From: Hoeflea_A sp965228785
GTDB taxonomy: Bacteria; Pseudomonadota; Alphaproteobacteria; Rhizobiales; Rhizobiaceae
Reading direction: 5' to 3'
Assembly: GCA_965228785.1 (NCBI GenBank)
Contig: CBDDIF010000002.1
Span: 1,736,001-1,800,000 of the forward strand
DNA length: 64,000 nucleotides
Positions within the stretch are counted from its first letter, which is position 1. Every line of letters begins with the position of its first letter. The position numbers and the translations under genes were made by a program. The notes under the pieces were generated by a model. It worked only from the letters and a program-made list of their open reading frames with translations. It ran no database searches and was not told the origin of the DNA. Positions 44,097 to 53,700 of this stretch are shown one piece after another.

Positions 44097-44824
44097 CAGT
44101 GCGCGCCCCCTTCGAGGTAAGCAGCCCTCACCTCTTCGCGCGCCAGCAGTTCAGCGCCAGTCCCGCTAATGGTGATCTTGCCGTTGACCATGACATGTGC
44201 CTGATCGGCCAGTTTCAACGCGTGATAGGCATTCTGTTCGACCAGGAAGACAGTCAGGCCTTGCTCCTTGTTTAGTTCCCGTATCACCTCGAATATCTGC
44301 TTGACGATCAGGGGCGCCAATCCAAGCGATGGTTCGTCGAGCAGCAGCAGCCGGGGACGCGCCATCAGAGCGCGGGCAATTGCCAGCATCTGCTGCTCGC
44401 CGCCGGACAAAGTACCCCCGCGCTGGTCCTTGCGGTCCTTGAGACGCGGAAACAGCTCGAAGGCGCGCTGGACGTCCTCATCGAAATGAACCTGATTGTT
44501 GACGGCCGCCCCCATCTGCAGATTTTCCATCACCGTCATGCGGGGGAAAATCCGCCGCCCTTCCGGAGACTGGGCGATGTCCATGCGCATGATCTCGTGG
44601 GTGGGCACCCGGGTGATATCACTGCCGGAGTAGACGATCTGTCCATGGCGGGCGCGTGGATCACCGCATATGGTCATCATCAGGGTCGACTTGCCGGCGC
44701 CGTTGGCCCCGATCAACGTGACGATCTCGCCCTCGTTGACATCGAGGCTGACACCGCGCAACGCCTGGATCTTGCCGTAGAATGTTTCCACGTCCCGGAT
44801 CTTGAGAAGCGGCTCCTTGCTCAT
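44096..44824 (-). CDS. livF: branched-chain amino acid ABC transporter ATPase LivF
   Basis: 242 residues with Walker A (LIGANGAGKSTLMMTI), signature GTLSGGEQQMLAIARALMAR, Walker B (LLLLDEPSLGLAP) and the switch histidine region (VFLVEQNAYHALKLAD). It overlaps livG by four bases (ATGA) and the following small membrane gene by one base, so translation is coupled throughout the operon. Confidence 0.94.
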   Translation of the reverse strand: MSKEPLLKIRDVETFYGKIQALRGVSLDVNEGEIVTLIGANGAGKSTLMMTICGDPRARHGQIVYSGSDITRVPTHEIMRMDIAQSPEGRRIFPRMTVMENLQMGAAVNNQVHFDEDVQRAFELFPRLKDRKDQRGGTLSGGEQQMLAIARALMARPRLLLLDEPSLGLAPLIVKQIFEVIRELNKEQGLTVFLVEQNAYHALKLADQAHVMVNGKITISGTGAELLAREEVRAAYLEGGAH

Positions 44825-45678
44825 GAGCGCGCCTCCCCGGCGGTTTCCTCGATTTCGTGTTCGACCGATTCCACCTCTTCGTCCTCGACACCCAGATAGG
44901 CCGCTATCACCCTGGGATCATTGCGGACTTCCTCCGGCGTTCCATCGGAAATCTTGACGCCGTAGTCGAGCACCACAATGTGATCGGAGATCTCCATGAC
45001 GACGTTCATATCGTGCTCGATCAGCAGAATGCCGGTATTTTCCTCGCTGCGAACAATCCGCAGCAACTTGTTGAGTTCTTCCGATTCCGCCGGGTTGAGG
45101 CCGGCCGCCGGCTCGTCGAGACACAGCAGTTTCGGCCGGGTGCACATGGCACGGGCGATTTCCAGTTTGCGCTGGTCGCCGTAGGGTAGATCGCCCGCGG
45201 CATCATCAGCCCGATCGATCAGGTTGGTGCGTTCCAGCCAGTGTTTGGCGAGTTCAACTGCCTCTTGTTCCGCCTTTTTGTAGCTGGCGATACCGAAAAT
45301 GCCGCCGATGCTCATCTTCGAGGCCCGCATCAGCGGATGGTGCTGAGCGACCATCAGGTTTTCCAGAGCGGTCATGCCGCCAAACAGGCGGATGTTCTGG
45401 AAAGTGCGTGCGACCTTCGCCACCTTTGGGATGCGGAAATCGTCCATGCGCTCAAGGAGGAAGGTACTGCCATCCTCATGGTGCATGGTGATGCGCCCTT
45501 CTGTCGGCTTGTAAAAGCCGGTGAGGCAGTTGAACACAGTCGTCTTTCCGGCGCCGTTGGGGCCGATCAGCGCCGTGATATCGCCGCGAAAGGCGGTCAT
45601 GGATAGGTCGTTGACGGCCAGAAGACCACCGAAACGCATGCTGAGGTGTTCGACGGTCAGCAGAGGTTCTTTGGCCAT
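44821..45678 (-). CDS. livG: branched-chain amino acid ABC transporter ATPase LivG
   Basis: 285 residues from the ATG at 45678. Walker A (LIGPNGAGKTTVFNCLTG), LivG-type short signature (AGDLPYGDQRKLEIARAM), Walker B (LLCLDEPAAGLNP) and switch (ILLIEHDMNVVMEISD). The C-terminus has a long acidic tail (GVEDEEVESVEHEIEETAGE) beyond the usual end of LivG. It lies directly after livM with a one-base gap and overlaps livF. Confidence 0.94.
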   Translation of the reverse strand: MAKEPLLTVEHLSMRFGGLLAVNDLSMTAFRGDITALIGPNGAGKTTVFNCLTGFYKPTEGRITMHHEDGSTFLLERMDDFRIPKVAKVARTFQNIRLFGGMTALENLMVAQHHPLMRASKMSIGGIFGIASYKKAEQEAVELAKHWLERTNLIDRADDAAGDLPYGDQRKLEIARAMCTRPKLLCLDEPAAGLNPAESEELNKLLRIVRSEENTGILLIEHDMNVVMEISDHIVVLDYGVKISDGTPEEVRNDPRVIAAYLGVEDEEVESVEHEIEETAGEARS

Positions 45679-45679
45679 G

Positions 45680-47011
45680 TCAGTGCCCCTCGCCCTGCGC
45701 AACGAGATCGGCTGAAACCGCTGTCTTTCGCTTGAGGAAAATCGAGGGTTCGCGTGTCGAAATCAGCCCACGCGGCCGCCAGATCATAATGATGACCATG
45801 GCCAATCCGAAGATCAGCATGCGGTACTGTTCGGCTTCCCGGAAGACTTCGAAGCCACCGATCATGGCAACCGAGGCGATCACCACGCCTATCTGAGACC
45901 CCATGCCGCCGAGAACCACGATCGCCAGGATCAGTGCCGACTCGATGAACGTAAAACTTTCCGGCGAAATGAACCCCTGACGGGTGGCAAAGAACGAGCC
46001 GGCAAAGCCAGCGAACATGGCGCCGGTGGCAAACGCGCTTAGCTTGATCGTCGTCATGTTGAGGCCGAGGGAGCGGCAGGCGATTTCATCTTCGCGCATG
46101 GCCTCCCAAGCCCGGCCGACCGGCAATCGGCGCATGCGGATCGTTACCATATTGGTGATCAGCGCCAGAATGAGAATGAGGAAATAGAGGAAGATGATCC
46201 GGTGGATCGACGAATAGTCGAGCCCGAAAAAGGCTGCGAATCCCTCTTCGCCGCGTTTGAAGGGAATGCCGAAGAAGCTCGGACGCGGAATGCCGGATAT
46301 GCCATCCGGACCGCCAGTAAACTCGTACCAATTCAGTAGCACGACACGGATGATCTCGCCGAAAGCGAGCGTGACAATTGCCAGATAGTCGCCGCGAAGG
46401 CGTAACACCGGGAACCCGAGGATGATGCCCCAGAACGCTGCCAAAATACCGGCGAGCGGCAGGCAGATCCAAAATGACAGGCCGAAGTATTGGGCGAGCA
46501 AGGCGTACGAATAGGCGCCGACCGCGTAAAACGCGACATAGCCGAGGTCCAAAAGGCCGGCCAGTCCGACGACGATGTTGAGGCCCCAGCCAAGCATCAC
46601 GTAGGTCAGGATCAGAATGCCAAGATCCAGCAGATATCGGTCGGTAAACGGCAGAAACGGAAAGACCACGGCGAATAGAAGCACCAGCGGAAGCGCGATC
46701 TTGCTGAGGCTCGCAAGGGCCGCGCTCCATCGCGACCGCAAGGCCGCAGGCACAAATGTCTGTTCTTGCCCCTTTGGCCGACGCCAGAACAGCAGCCACA
46801 GCAGCGCCCGGCCGATCACCACCGCAGCGATGACATAGAATGCCGATTCGAACCTTAGCACCAGCGACAGACCGCCCGTCGCCGTTTCTGTTTTGAAGGC
46901 GATGGTGGAGCCGAATATGGCAAGCCCCAGAAATGCGGTCACCGCCAGGTCTTTGCCGATTTCGGCGAAATCCGGACCGCGATCGCCGGTCCCTTGCGTG
47001 TCGACAGTCAT
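45680..47011 (-). CDS. livM: branched-chain amino acid ABC transporter permease LivM
   Basis: 443 residues, about ten transmembrane segments. The LivM core (LNIVVGLAGLLDLGYVAFYA, then FPVLRLRGDYLAIVTLAFGE; loop EAMREDEIACRSLGLNMTTI) is preceded by an N-terminal extension of about 100 residues with extra hydrophobic helices, as in the longer LivM proteins of Gram-negative bacteria. It forms the channel with LivH. Start codon overlaps the livH stop by one base. Confidence 0.93.
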   Translation of the reverse strand: MTVDTQGTGDRGPDFAEIGKDLAVTAFLGLAIFGSTIAFKTETATGGLSLVLRFESAFYVIAAVVIGRALLWLLFWRRPKGQEQTFVPAALRSRWSAALASLSKIALPLVLLFAVVFPFLPFTDRYLLDLGILILTYVMLGWGLNIVVGLAGLLDLGYVAFYAVGAYSYALLAQYFGLSFWICLPLAGILAAFWGIILGFPVLRLRGDYLAIVTLAFGEIIRVVLLNWYEFTGGPDGISGIPRPSFFGIPFKRGEEGFAAFFGLDYSSIHRIIFLYFLILILALITNMVTIRMRRLPVGRAWEAMREDEIACRSLGLNMTTIKLSAFATGAMFAGFAGSFFATRQGFISPESFTFIESALILAIVVLGGMGSQIGVVIASVAMIGGFEVFREAEQYRMLIFGLAMVIIMIWRPRGLISTREPSIFLKRKTAVSADLVAQGEGH

Positions 47012-47946
47012 CAGACCTTTTCGACCTCCGGCTTACCAAGCAGGCCCTGGGGCAGGAAGATCAGAACAATCGCGAGCATCGAGAAGGCCGCGACGTCCTT
47101 ATACTCCACCGAGAAATAGGCTGACCACATGGTTTCAATCAGACCAATGACCAAACCGCCGAGCATGGCACCGGGAAGGGAGCCGATGCCGCCGAGGACC
47201 GCTGCCGTGAAAGCCTTCACGCCGGCGACAAAGCCGATATAGAAATCGATCACCCCGTAGTAGAGCAGATACATCAGACCGGCGACGGCCGCGAGCGCCG
47301 CGCCCATGACGAAGGTCATCGAAATGGTTCGGTCGACGTTGATGCCGAGAAGCGACGCCATTTTGCGATCCTGTTCGCAGGCACGCTGTGCCCGGCCCAG
47401 CGAAGTTTTGGCGATGAGCAGTGAAAAGATCGTCATCAGGACAACCGTCAGAACGATGATCAGAATCTGCATGTTGGATATCTGAACGACGAACTCGCCC
47501 TGTTCGTCGACCCGCTTCATCAGCGTGTGGCCGCCCGTTACGATGGGCTGCAGCGGCTTGACACGCGCGCCTTGGGAAATCTGGATGTAGTTCTGCAGCA
47601 CGATGGACACGCCAATCGCAGTGATCAGCGGAGCCAGGCGAAACGAGCCCCTCAGCGGGCGGTAAGCAAGCCGCTCGAGGGTCCACCCAAACACGGCCGA
47701 GATGAACATGGCGCAAAGCAGCACCACCAGCAATGCGAGGATGATGACACCGATACTCGACGAGGCGGCCAATCCCAGTGCGGTAATGACAATCAGTGCA
47801 ATGAAGGCGCCGACCATGAAGATGTCGCCATGGGCGAAGTTGATCATCCCGATGATGCCGTAGACCATTGTGTATCCGATGGCGATCAGGCCGTAGATCG
47901 ACCCCAGCGTCACACCATTGATCAGTTGCTGCACAAAATATTCCAC
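47011..47946 (-). CDS. livH: branched-chain amino acid ABC transporter permease LivH
   Basis: 311 residues from a GTG at 47946 preceded by GGGGATA. LivH pattern: QQLINGVTLGSIYGLIAIGY, then VYGIIGMINFAHGDIFMVGA; ATPase-contact loop ACEQDRKMASLLGINVDRTI; glycine-rich GVKAFTAAVLGGIGSLPGAM. It is the first gene of the livHMGF-membrane protein-livK operon, so the promoter should lie in the gene-free stretch upstream. Confidence 0.94.
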   Translation of the reverse strand: MEYFVQQLINGVTLGSIYGLIAIGYTMVYGIIGMINFAHGDIFMVGAFIALIVITALGLAASSSIGVIILALLVVLLCAMFISAVFGWTLERLAYRPLRGSFRLAPLITAIGVSIVLQNYIQISQGARVKPLQPIVTGGHTLMKRVDEQGEFVVQISNMQILIIVLTVVLMTIFSLLIAKTSLGRAQRACEQDRKMASLLGINVDRTISMTFVMGAALAAVAGLMYLLYYGVIDFYIGFVAGVKAFTAAVLGGIGSLPGAMLGGLVIGLIETMWSAYFSVEYKDVAAFSMLAIVLIFLPQGLLGKPEVEKV

Positions 47947-48422
47947 GCACTATCCCCAATCATTGCCCGGTCGGTTCAATCCGACCTCAAACTAGCAGTC
48001 TACCGAACGCGCATCAAAAAACCGGCATTGACGGCCTTTCCTCCAAAGCGTGCTGTGCTGACACAGGGTGGGGAACCCGATTCTATTGGAGCAGATACCG
48101 ATGCTTCTCCCAGGCGATTGTCCAAGCTTGGTGCGATACCGTCATCGATCTGATTTGTTGTTGAAACAGGCCGCAATCGCTGGCTGGACGAGCTGAAAAG
48201 CTCTGGCCATACGCTCACCAGGTGCCCCTGGATCCGACTCCAATTCGCTGACCATTGGTTCGCCAGCAGCATCTATTCCCCGATCCGCGCCTTTGCAGCG
48301 CTTTTTTCGCGATCGTTAGATTGGATATATTTTCGGCGAGATCAACCGTTAATTGAGAGCAAATTCCGATTTGTTCAGGACTGGGAGCTAGACTTTCGTC
48401 GATAGCAAGGTCGGACCGCTTC
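47947..48422. other. gene-free 476-bp stretch upstream of livH
   Basis: Between the livH start and the 3' end of the membrane protein gene at 48423. Short open frames occur on both strands but none has a ribosome-binding site, family resemblance or consistent codon use. The right-hand part (about 48300-48370) is richer in A and T. It should contain the promoter and leader of the liv operon; I could not identify a specific box, tRNA or riboswitch. Confidence 0.5.
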
Positions 48423-49589
48423 TCAGGGTCCAGTGCTTGAGGGTGTGCTTCTTACCCCTCTGGCATGCTCTGAAGCAAAAACGGGACCGGTCTGCCGGGC
48501 GAATGCGCCCACAAGGATCAATCCGAAAACAGCCAGATAGGCGAAATAGAAACGGCCCTCATAGAGCGGCAGGAGGACAAATCTAGCCGGGATAGCCACC
48601 AGAACAGAGAACAGGGCGATCGCCTCGGACCGTGTGAAGGTGAAATTGCGGCGTAGCATCAGAGCCAACAGGAAGATCAACAGCAACAGCACCGCCGGCC
48701 ATTGCTGTTCGACAACAGCTCGTACGACCGTCCTGACCAAAGCCACTGCGTAGGTAACCACGGAAAACGGGGGATCGAAGCCCTCGAGGGTCGGCACAAA
48801 TTCGACGTTGGAAAAATACAGCTGTATCCACCAGCCGGGATGGCCCGACGCCCGGGATATCAGCACATAGGCAACCAAACCGATCAGAAAGGCGCCCACC
48901 GCACCCCAACTCACAGGCCGGAAAACGATGGACATGACCATCAGCACCCCTACGAGGGAGAGATGATCGGGACGCGCCAGGACGGCTACGATGAGAAATG
49001 CCGCTGCTGCGATGTCACGGCCTTGAACAAAAAGCAGCATGCCGGCCAACAGGAAAAAGGCCGAAAACATATCTGGCGTGGCGGCCCTAGCGACCGCCCC
49101 GAAGCCCGACAAAACCAATACGATAATCGCCAGTGGTGCGTAGGCCAACGCGCGTTGATCAATGAGCCAAAACAGAGTCAGGCCGCCAAAGGCCGCAGCG
49201 GACAACGCTGAAACGGCGCGCAAGGCATCGACTGGACCGAGCCAGCCTGACAGCAATTGCGCTGCTTCCAGGTAAAGCATTTTCACCCGGTAAAAACCCA
49301 ACATGGAAAGAAATGCATTCGGGTCGTCAGCCTGGCGGATCCGGTAAGGCCTGTCTTCCGTCAGCACGAGGTACTGCCCATCGCTGACCTTCTGCCGAAC
49401 CATATCATAGGTCTGGGTGTGAAGTGACGCCGGGTCCATACCGGGCTGCTCCAGTATGCTGGCGACGTAAGCGATCATGTCCCAGTTGGCATCGGGAAAT
49501 GCAACGGCAACCGCGCAAACCGTGGCTGTGTAGAGGATGAGCAGTAAAGCACCCGCAACGGCAGCAGGATGGCGGATCGCATTTATCAT
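48423..49589 (-). CDS. polytopic membrane protein, possibly GT-C glycosyltransferase-like
   Basis: 388 residues from the ATG at 49589; the frame is open upstream but the extra part lacks family character. About eight to ten hydrophobic helices are visible (PAAVAGALLLILYTATVCAV; LAIIVLVLSGFGAV; GAVGAFLIGLVAYVLI). A hydrophilic loop after the first helix contains DANWDMIAYVASILE, resembling the acidic first periplasmic loop of GT-C enzymes, and a second loop has YFSNVEFVPTLEGF. No catalytic motif is certain, so the function is open. It is not tightly linked to the DMT gene upstream (73-bp gap) on the same strand. Confidence 0.6.
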   Translation of the reverse strand: MINAIRHPAAVAGALLLILYTATVCAVAVAFPDANWDMIAYVASILEQPGMDPASLHTQTYDMVRQKVSDGQYLVLTEDRPYRIRQADDPNAFLSMLGFYRVKMLYLEAAQLLSGWLGPVDALRAVSALSAAAFGGLTLFWLIDQRALAYAPLAIIVLVLSGFGAVARAATPDMFSAFFLLAGMLLFVQGRDIAAAAFLIVAVLARPDHLSLVGVLMVMSIVFRPVSWGAVGAFLIGLVAYVLISRASGHPGWWIQLYFSNVEFVPTLEGFDPPFSVVTYAVALVRTVVRAVVEQQWPAVLLLLIFLLALMLRRNFTFTRSEAIALFSVLVAIPARFVLLPLYEGRFYFAYLAVFGLILVGAFARQTGPVFASEHARGVRSTPSSTGP

Positions 49590-49662
49590 GGGAAAGGCCC
49601 CTATGACTCGTATGGTCGGAGCATAGTCAGAAATAGTTGACGAATTGAAACGCCGCCGAAGG

Positions 49663-50562
49663 TCAGCCGCTGCGCACGGATCCGTTGGTGAGATAGACAC
49701 CAGTCACGACAACGGCGGTGCCTATGACCATCGGCAGCGTTGGAACCTCGCCGAAGAGCAGCCATGCCTGCACGGCGACGGCCGGCGGAACCAGATAGAT
49801 CAGCGACGCGGCCTGAGTAACCTGACCGCGGCGGATCACATAGAGCAGCAACACAACGGCGCCGATCGACAATCCCAAGACGGACCAGGTCATCGCGAGG
49901 ATCAGTTCCCTGTTCCATTGCATGCGCATATCTTCGAAGGCTAGAGCCAACGGCAGGGTGAAAGCCACGGCACCCACATATTGCAACATAGCCGTGCTGC
50001 GCAGATCGGCCGATTGCAGGAAGCGTTTCTGGTAAACGGTGCCGAGCGCCACACTGACCATAGCAACAATGTTGACCGCAATCGGAATAGCCGCTGCCAC
50101 AACCAGCTGCCATTCGAGACCGATGAGACGCGGTGCGATGGCGATGACCAGCCCGGCCAACCCGAGTGTGATGCCGAGCCACTGCATCCGGGTCAGTCTT
50201 TCTCCAACCAGGAACGGTGCCGTCATGGCGGTCAGAAGCGGCTGAAGCGCAGCGATCAATCCGCTGAGTGCCGTCGGCACGCCGACATCGATGGCCCACC
50301 AGACCCCGCCAAGATAGATGCCGTGCAGCATCACACCGGACCCGATGGCATGACCCCAGTCTGCTATACGCTTAGGCCAGGTGACGCCGGACAGGACGCA
50401 CAACGCGAGAAGCGCAACGCCGGCCAGGGTGTAGCGGACCACGAGAAAGGTCAGCGGCTCACCATGCGGCGCGGCATAGCCCGCCGCAATCCAACCAGTG
50501 GACCACAGCAGAACGAAAAGCGCTGGCGCAAGGCGGTCGAAGAGCATGAAACAAGAGGGCAT
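49663..50562 (-). CDS. DMT superfamily (EamA) transporter
   Basis: 299 residues, about ten transmembrane helices arranged as two EamA repeats (FVLLWSTGWIAAGYAAPHGE in the first; MTWSVLGLSIGAVVLLLYVI, then RRGQVTQAASLIYLVPPAVA in the second). Such proteins usually export metabolites or amino acids; the substrate cannot be told. A second in-frame ATG at 50547 is an alternative start, and neither has a strong ribosome-binding site. It lies 145 bp past the end of the giant RTX-type gene, on the same strand. Confidence 0.87.
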   Translation of the reverse strand: MPSCFMLFDRLAPALFVLLWSTGWIAAGYAAPHGEPLTFLVVRYTLAGVALLALCVLSGVTWPKRIADWGHAIGSGVMLHGIYLGGVWWAIDVGVPTALSGLIAALQPLLTAMTAPFLVGERLTRMQWLGITLGLAGLVIAIAPRLIGLEWQLVVAAAIPIAVNIVAMVSVALGTVYQKRFLQSADLRSTAMLQYVGAVAFTLPLALAFEDMRMQWNRELILAMTWSVLGLSIGAVVLLLYVIRRGQVTQAASLIYLVPPAVAVQAWLLFGEVPTLPMVIGTAVVVTGVYLTNGSVRSG

Positions 50563-50707
50563 TCGAAGGATGGGTAATCCGCACCCTACTCCCGCTCAGA
50601 CTTGTAGTACAGCGAAGCCGCCTGCTCTGCTCCTGAAATTGACAACCTATTGCGACGATCAGCCTGGCCGGTTTTGGCTGACCTTCGAGAGCCAATACCG
50701 AACCTGA

Positions 50708-53700
50708 TCAGAGGATAAACGGATCGCAAATGTCGACCGGATCTTTCGTCACATCGCAGTCAACGATGCAATCGGCGCCGACGATGTCTTTGAACGAAAT
50801 CTGCGCTTTGCTGTCCAATCCGACGAGTTCCATGACCGCCTCGGGCGCTGCATCGGTGCCGGCTTCATTGTAGTATACGCGCAGCCAGGATTCGCTTTTG
50901 GCCGCCGTTATGGTCTCGATCAGGTGCAGCGAGCTGGACCAGATCCCACCGATGTCGTTGGCATCGAAACCGTCGTCCAGATCCGCCAGAGCCGTGTCGA
51001 CATCGGCTTGATCGATATCGACACCCCAGATCAGCCCATGGTTTTTCTGCAGAGCATCTTCGAACGTTCTGGCGCTGACATGGTAGCGAAGGGAACCGTT
51101 CGAGCCGAACGCGTTTACGGCGCCTGCATCGGCGTCGTCGCGATCGACGGCGCTGTTTTCGGTTTCTGAGTAATTTGCCGCCGTGCCGCATTCGTCAAGC
51201 TGCCCGTCCGACTTTCGGAATGCCAGCTTATCACCCTCAATGCGGTCAACATCAGCTTCAAACGCGGCTTTCAGTGCCATTCCGGTAGCACTGCCGGGAT
51301 CCGTGTTTTCGGATCTATTGACTGCCTCGTTCAAGTGCCATGTGGATAGATCGTCGAGGCCGTTCCCCTGGTTGAAATCCAGCACATACACGACACCCGC
51401 GACACCTCCGTCCTCACCGTCATCGCCGCCTTCGAGCCCCGCCGCCTTCATCAGCCCCCTGAAATCATGTTGCGGCATGAGGTCATTGTCGTACCCGTCC
51501 GCCGCGAAGGCTGCCGCATCGTTGGTGCGGGCAGACGCGACAAACACATCTTGTGAGGCCTCCGATTTGTTCTCGGATTCGACAAGAATGCCCAAATCTT
51601 TTTCGATCGGCGGAGTGCCTTCGATTTGTTCGACCTCGTCAAGTGACTGCGTGTCATCGTCATCAGGATCTCCGTTTGTGGCGGAGACAACCACTGCCGG
51701 CGTCTGACCGGATTTGTCGTCGGGCCCTATCAGACCGATCCTGCCGTCGTCACCGACGACCATGGAGAAGCCGGCGGCTCGCAGTGCGGCGGCAGCCGCG
51801 TCATTGGTCGGATCGACATTGTTGACGTTGTTGAAGTCGTCAGCAATGAGCTGCGCCAAGGCCTTTAGTTCAGAAACCGTATCGACGATGCCGTCACCAC
51901 TGACGGCTGCTCCCAGATCCGCGGAATCATAGCGAAACTCGTAGATCTGGTTCAGAGGTCCGCCATCGAACCATGACACATCCCAGGAAAATATGTCGGC
52001 CGATCCGATCTGCGCATCCAATTCTGACACGTGTAGCGCTGGAATCGCAGCATCGATCCCGGTGAACTCAATCGTTGGTCTCTCGCCCACCTTGCATATG
52101 GTCAGGGTCCCATCAATGGTGAAGACGTCCCAACACTCGGGTTCACCGGAACTTGCAGTGGCGGGACTGGTGCCTGCGATCCATTGGTCAAACATCGTCT
52201 CGAAGGCAGTTGCAATGGCCGGCGCGGTCGCGGTGGTCTCATAGATCTTTTCGATCTTGGTATTGCCGATCGTATCCGACGGATCTCCAGGCGCGATGTC
52301 CACCACCGGAACCGAGTCCGGCGGCGAATTGGCGGTCATGACCAGTTTGTTGCCGTCCCTGGACAGCACATAGCCACTGGTATCTGCCGCGATGGCCGGA
52401 CCCCAGGTGGCGACGAAATGATCGATGGTCGCTTCAGTACTGCCCATGTAGAGGCTCTGGTAGGATGCGCCGTCGACCAGCGCTTCGAGCCACCCGCCGG
52501 CGGACAGGCTGATCTCGGACTCGCAAATGAACTCGCGAGCGCCGTCGGTCCCACCAACCTCCACTTGAAACCCGATTTGAACGGGATCGCCGTTGTTCTG
52601 GTCAAACTTGATCGTGAAGGTATCGCATTCGACAATTTCCGCTGGAATCCGAATGTCAACGTAGCAGGGCTCGCAATTGTAGTCGCCGATCAGCACATCG
52701 GTGCCCGAGGCGCCGGCATCGAGAAAATCCGCCCCGCGGCCGCCGATCAGCAGATCGTTGCCATCCTCGCCGAACAGGCAATCGTCCCCGTCATCGCCGC
52801 AGATGGCGTCGTCGCCGTCACCGCCGCGCAGCAGGTCGTCAGCGATGCCACCGAAAATCACATCATCACCGACGCCGCCATCTACATAGTCGGAGCCGCT
52901 GCCGCCATTGAGCAGGTCATCACCCTCGTCGCCCCAGATGCAGTCATCGCCCGCCTCGCCCTGCAGTTCGTCGTCACCCGAACCGCCTTCGATCTGGTCA
53001 TTGCCCGCTGCGCCGAAAATCAAATCGTTGCCGCCGTTGCCGCGAACGAAGTCGGCACCGAGGGCTTCCGGCGTGCCATCGGCGGTCAGGCGGTTGCCCG
53101 TGAACAGGTCGTTGCCCTCGCCGAGATTGACGACCGCGCCGTCATCGGAAACGACGAGTTCATCAGCGATCCGTCCAGGGAAAGTCTGGAAGCCCAAATC
53201 ACCGGGGCGCACCGTGCCGAAGTCATCGCCCCATTTTTCAAGAACCGGCAGGAACTTCAGCGGCGGTTCATCGCCGTCTTCGATTCTCAGGAATTCCTGG
53301 TTGCGCACGCCATCAGCGCCATTGATCAGCGACAGGTTTGGCGTGTTTCGGAAAAATGTTTCCTGGGTTCGAATCCATTTATCGAATTGATCAAAGTCCT
53401 GCAGGATCCGTGTCGTTCCATCGTTGCCGTCATCCGACAGCAACAGTGTCTGCAGGGCGCCATGTTGAGAGCTCAAGTGGCCTATTTCGAAGATACCATC
53501 CGTGTCGTCATCACAATCCTCAATCCGGACATGAAGCGTTGAGACGTCTCTGATGGCGAGATTTCTGAGTTCGACCACGTCATCGACGAAATTTGGGTTG
53601 CCCGGATCGATGTTCAGGATGAGATCAAGGCGCGAAATCGATCCGTCGATATCCAGGAACAGGTCGATGTCCGACCGAAAATCACCTCGATCGGGGATCA

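Noticed and set aside
48000..48272. A 90-codon minus-strand frame in the gene-free stretch upstream of livH
   Set aside because: No ribosome-binding site, no family resemblance and codon use unlike neighbouring genes.
52184..53542. A 452-codon plus-strand frame opposite the RTX region
   Set aside because: It arises from the RTX repeat. The Ile/Val/Ala-rich product repeats with the same period as the nonapeptides and has no start signal.
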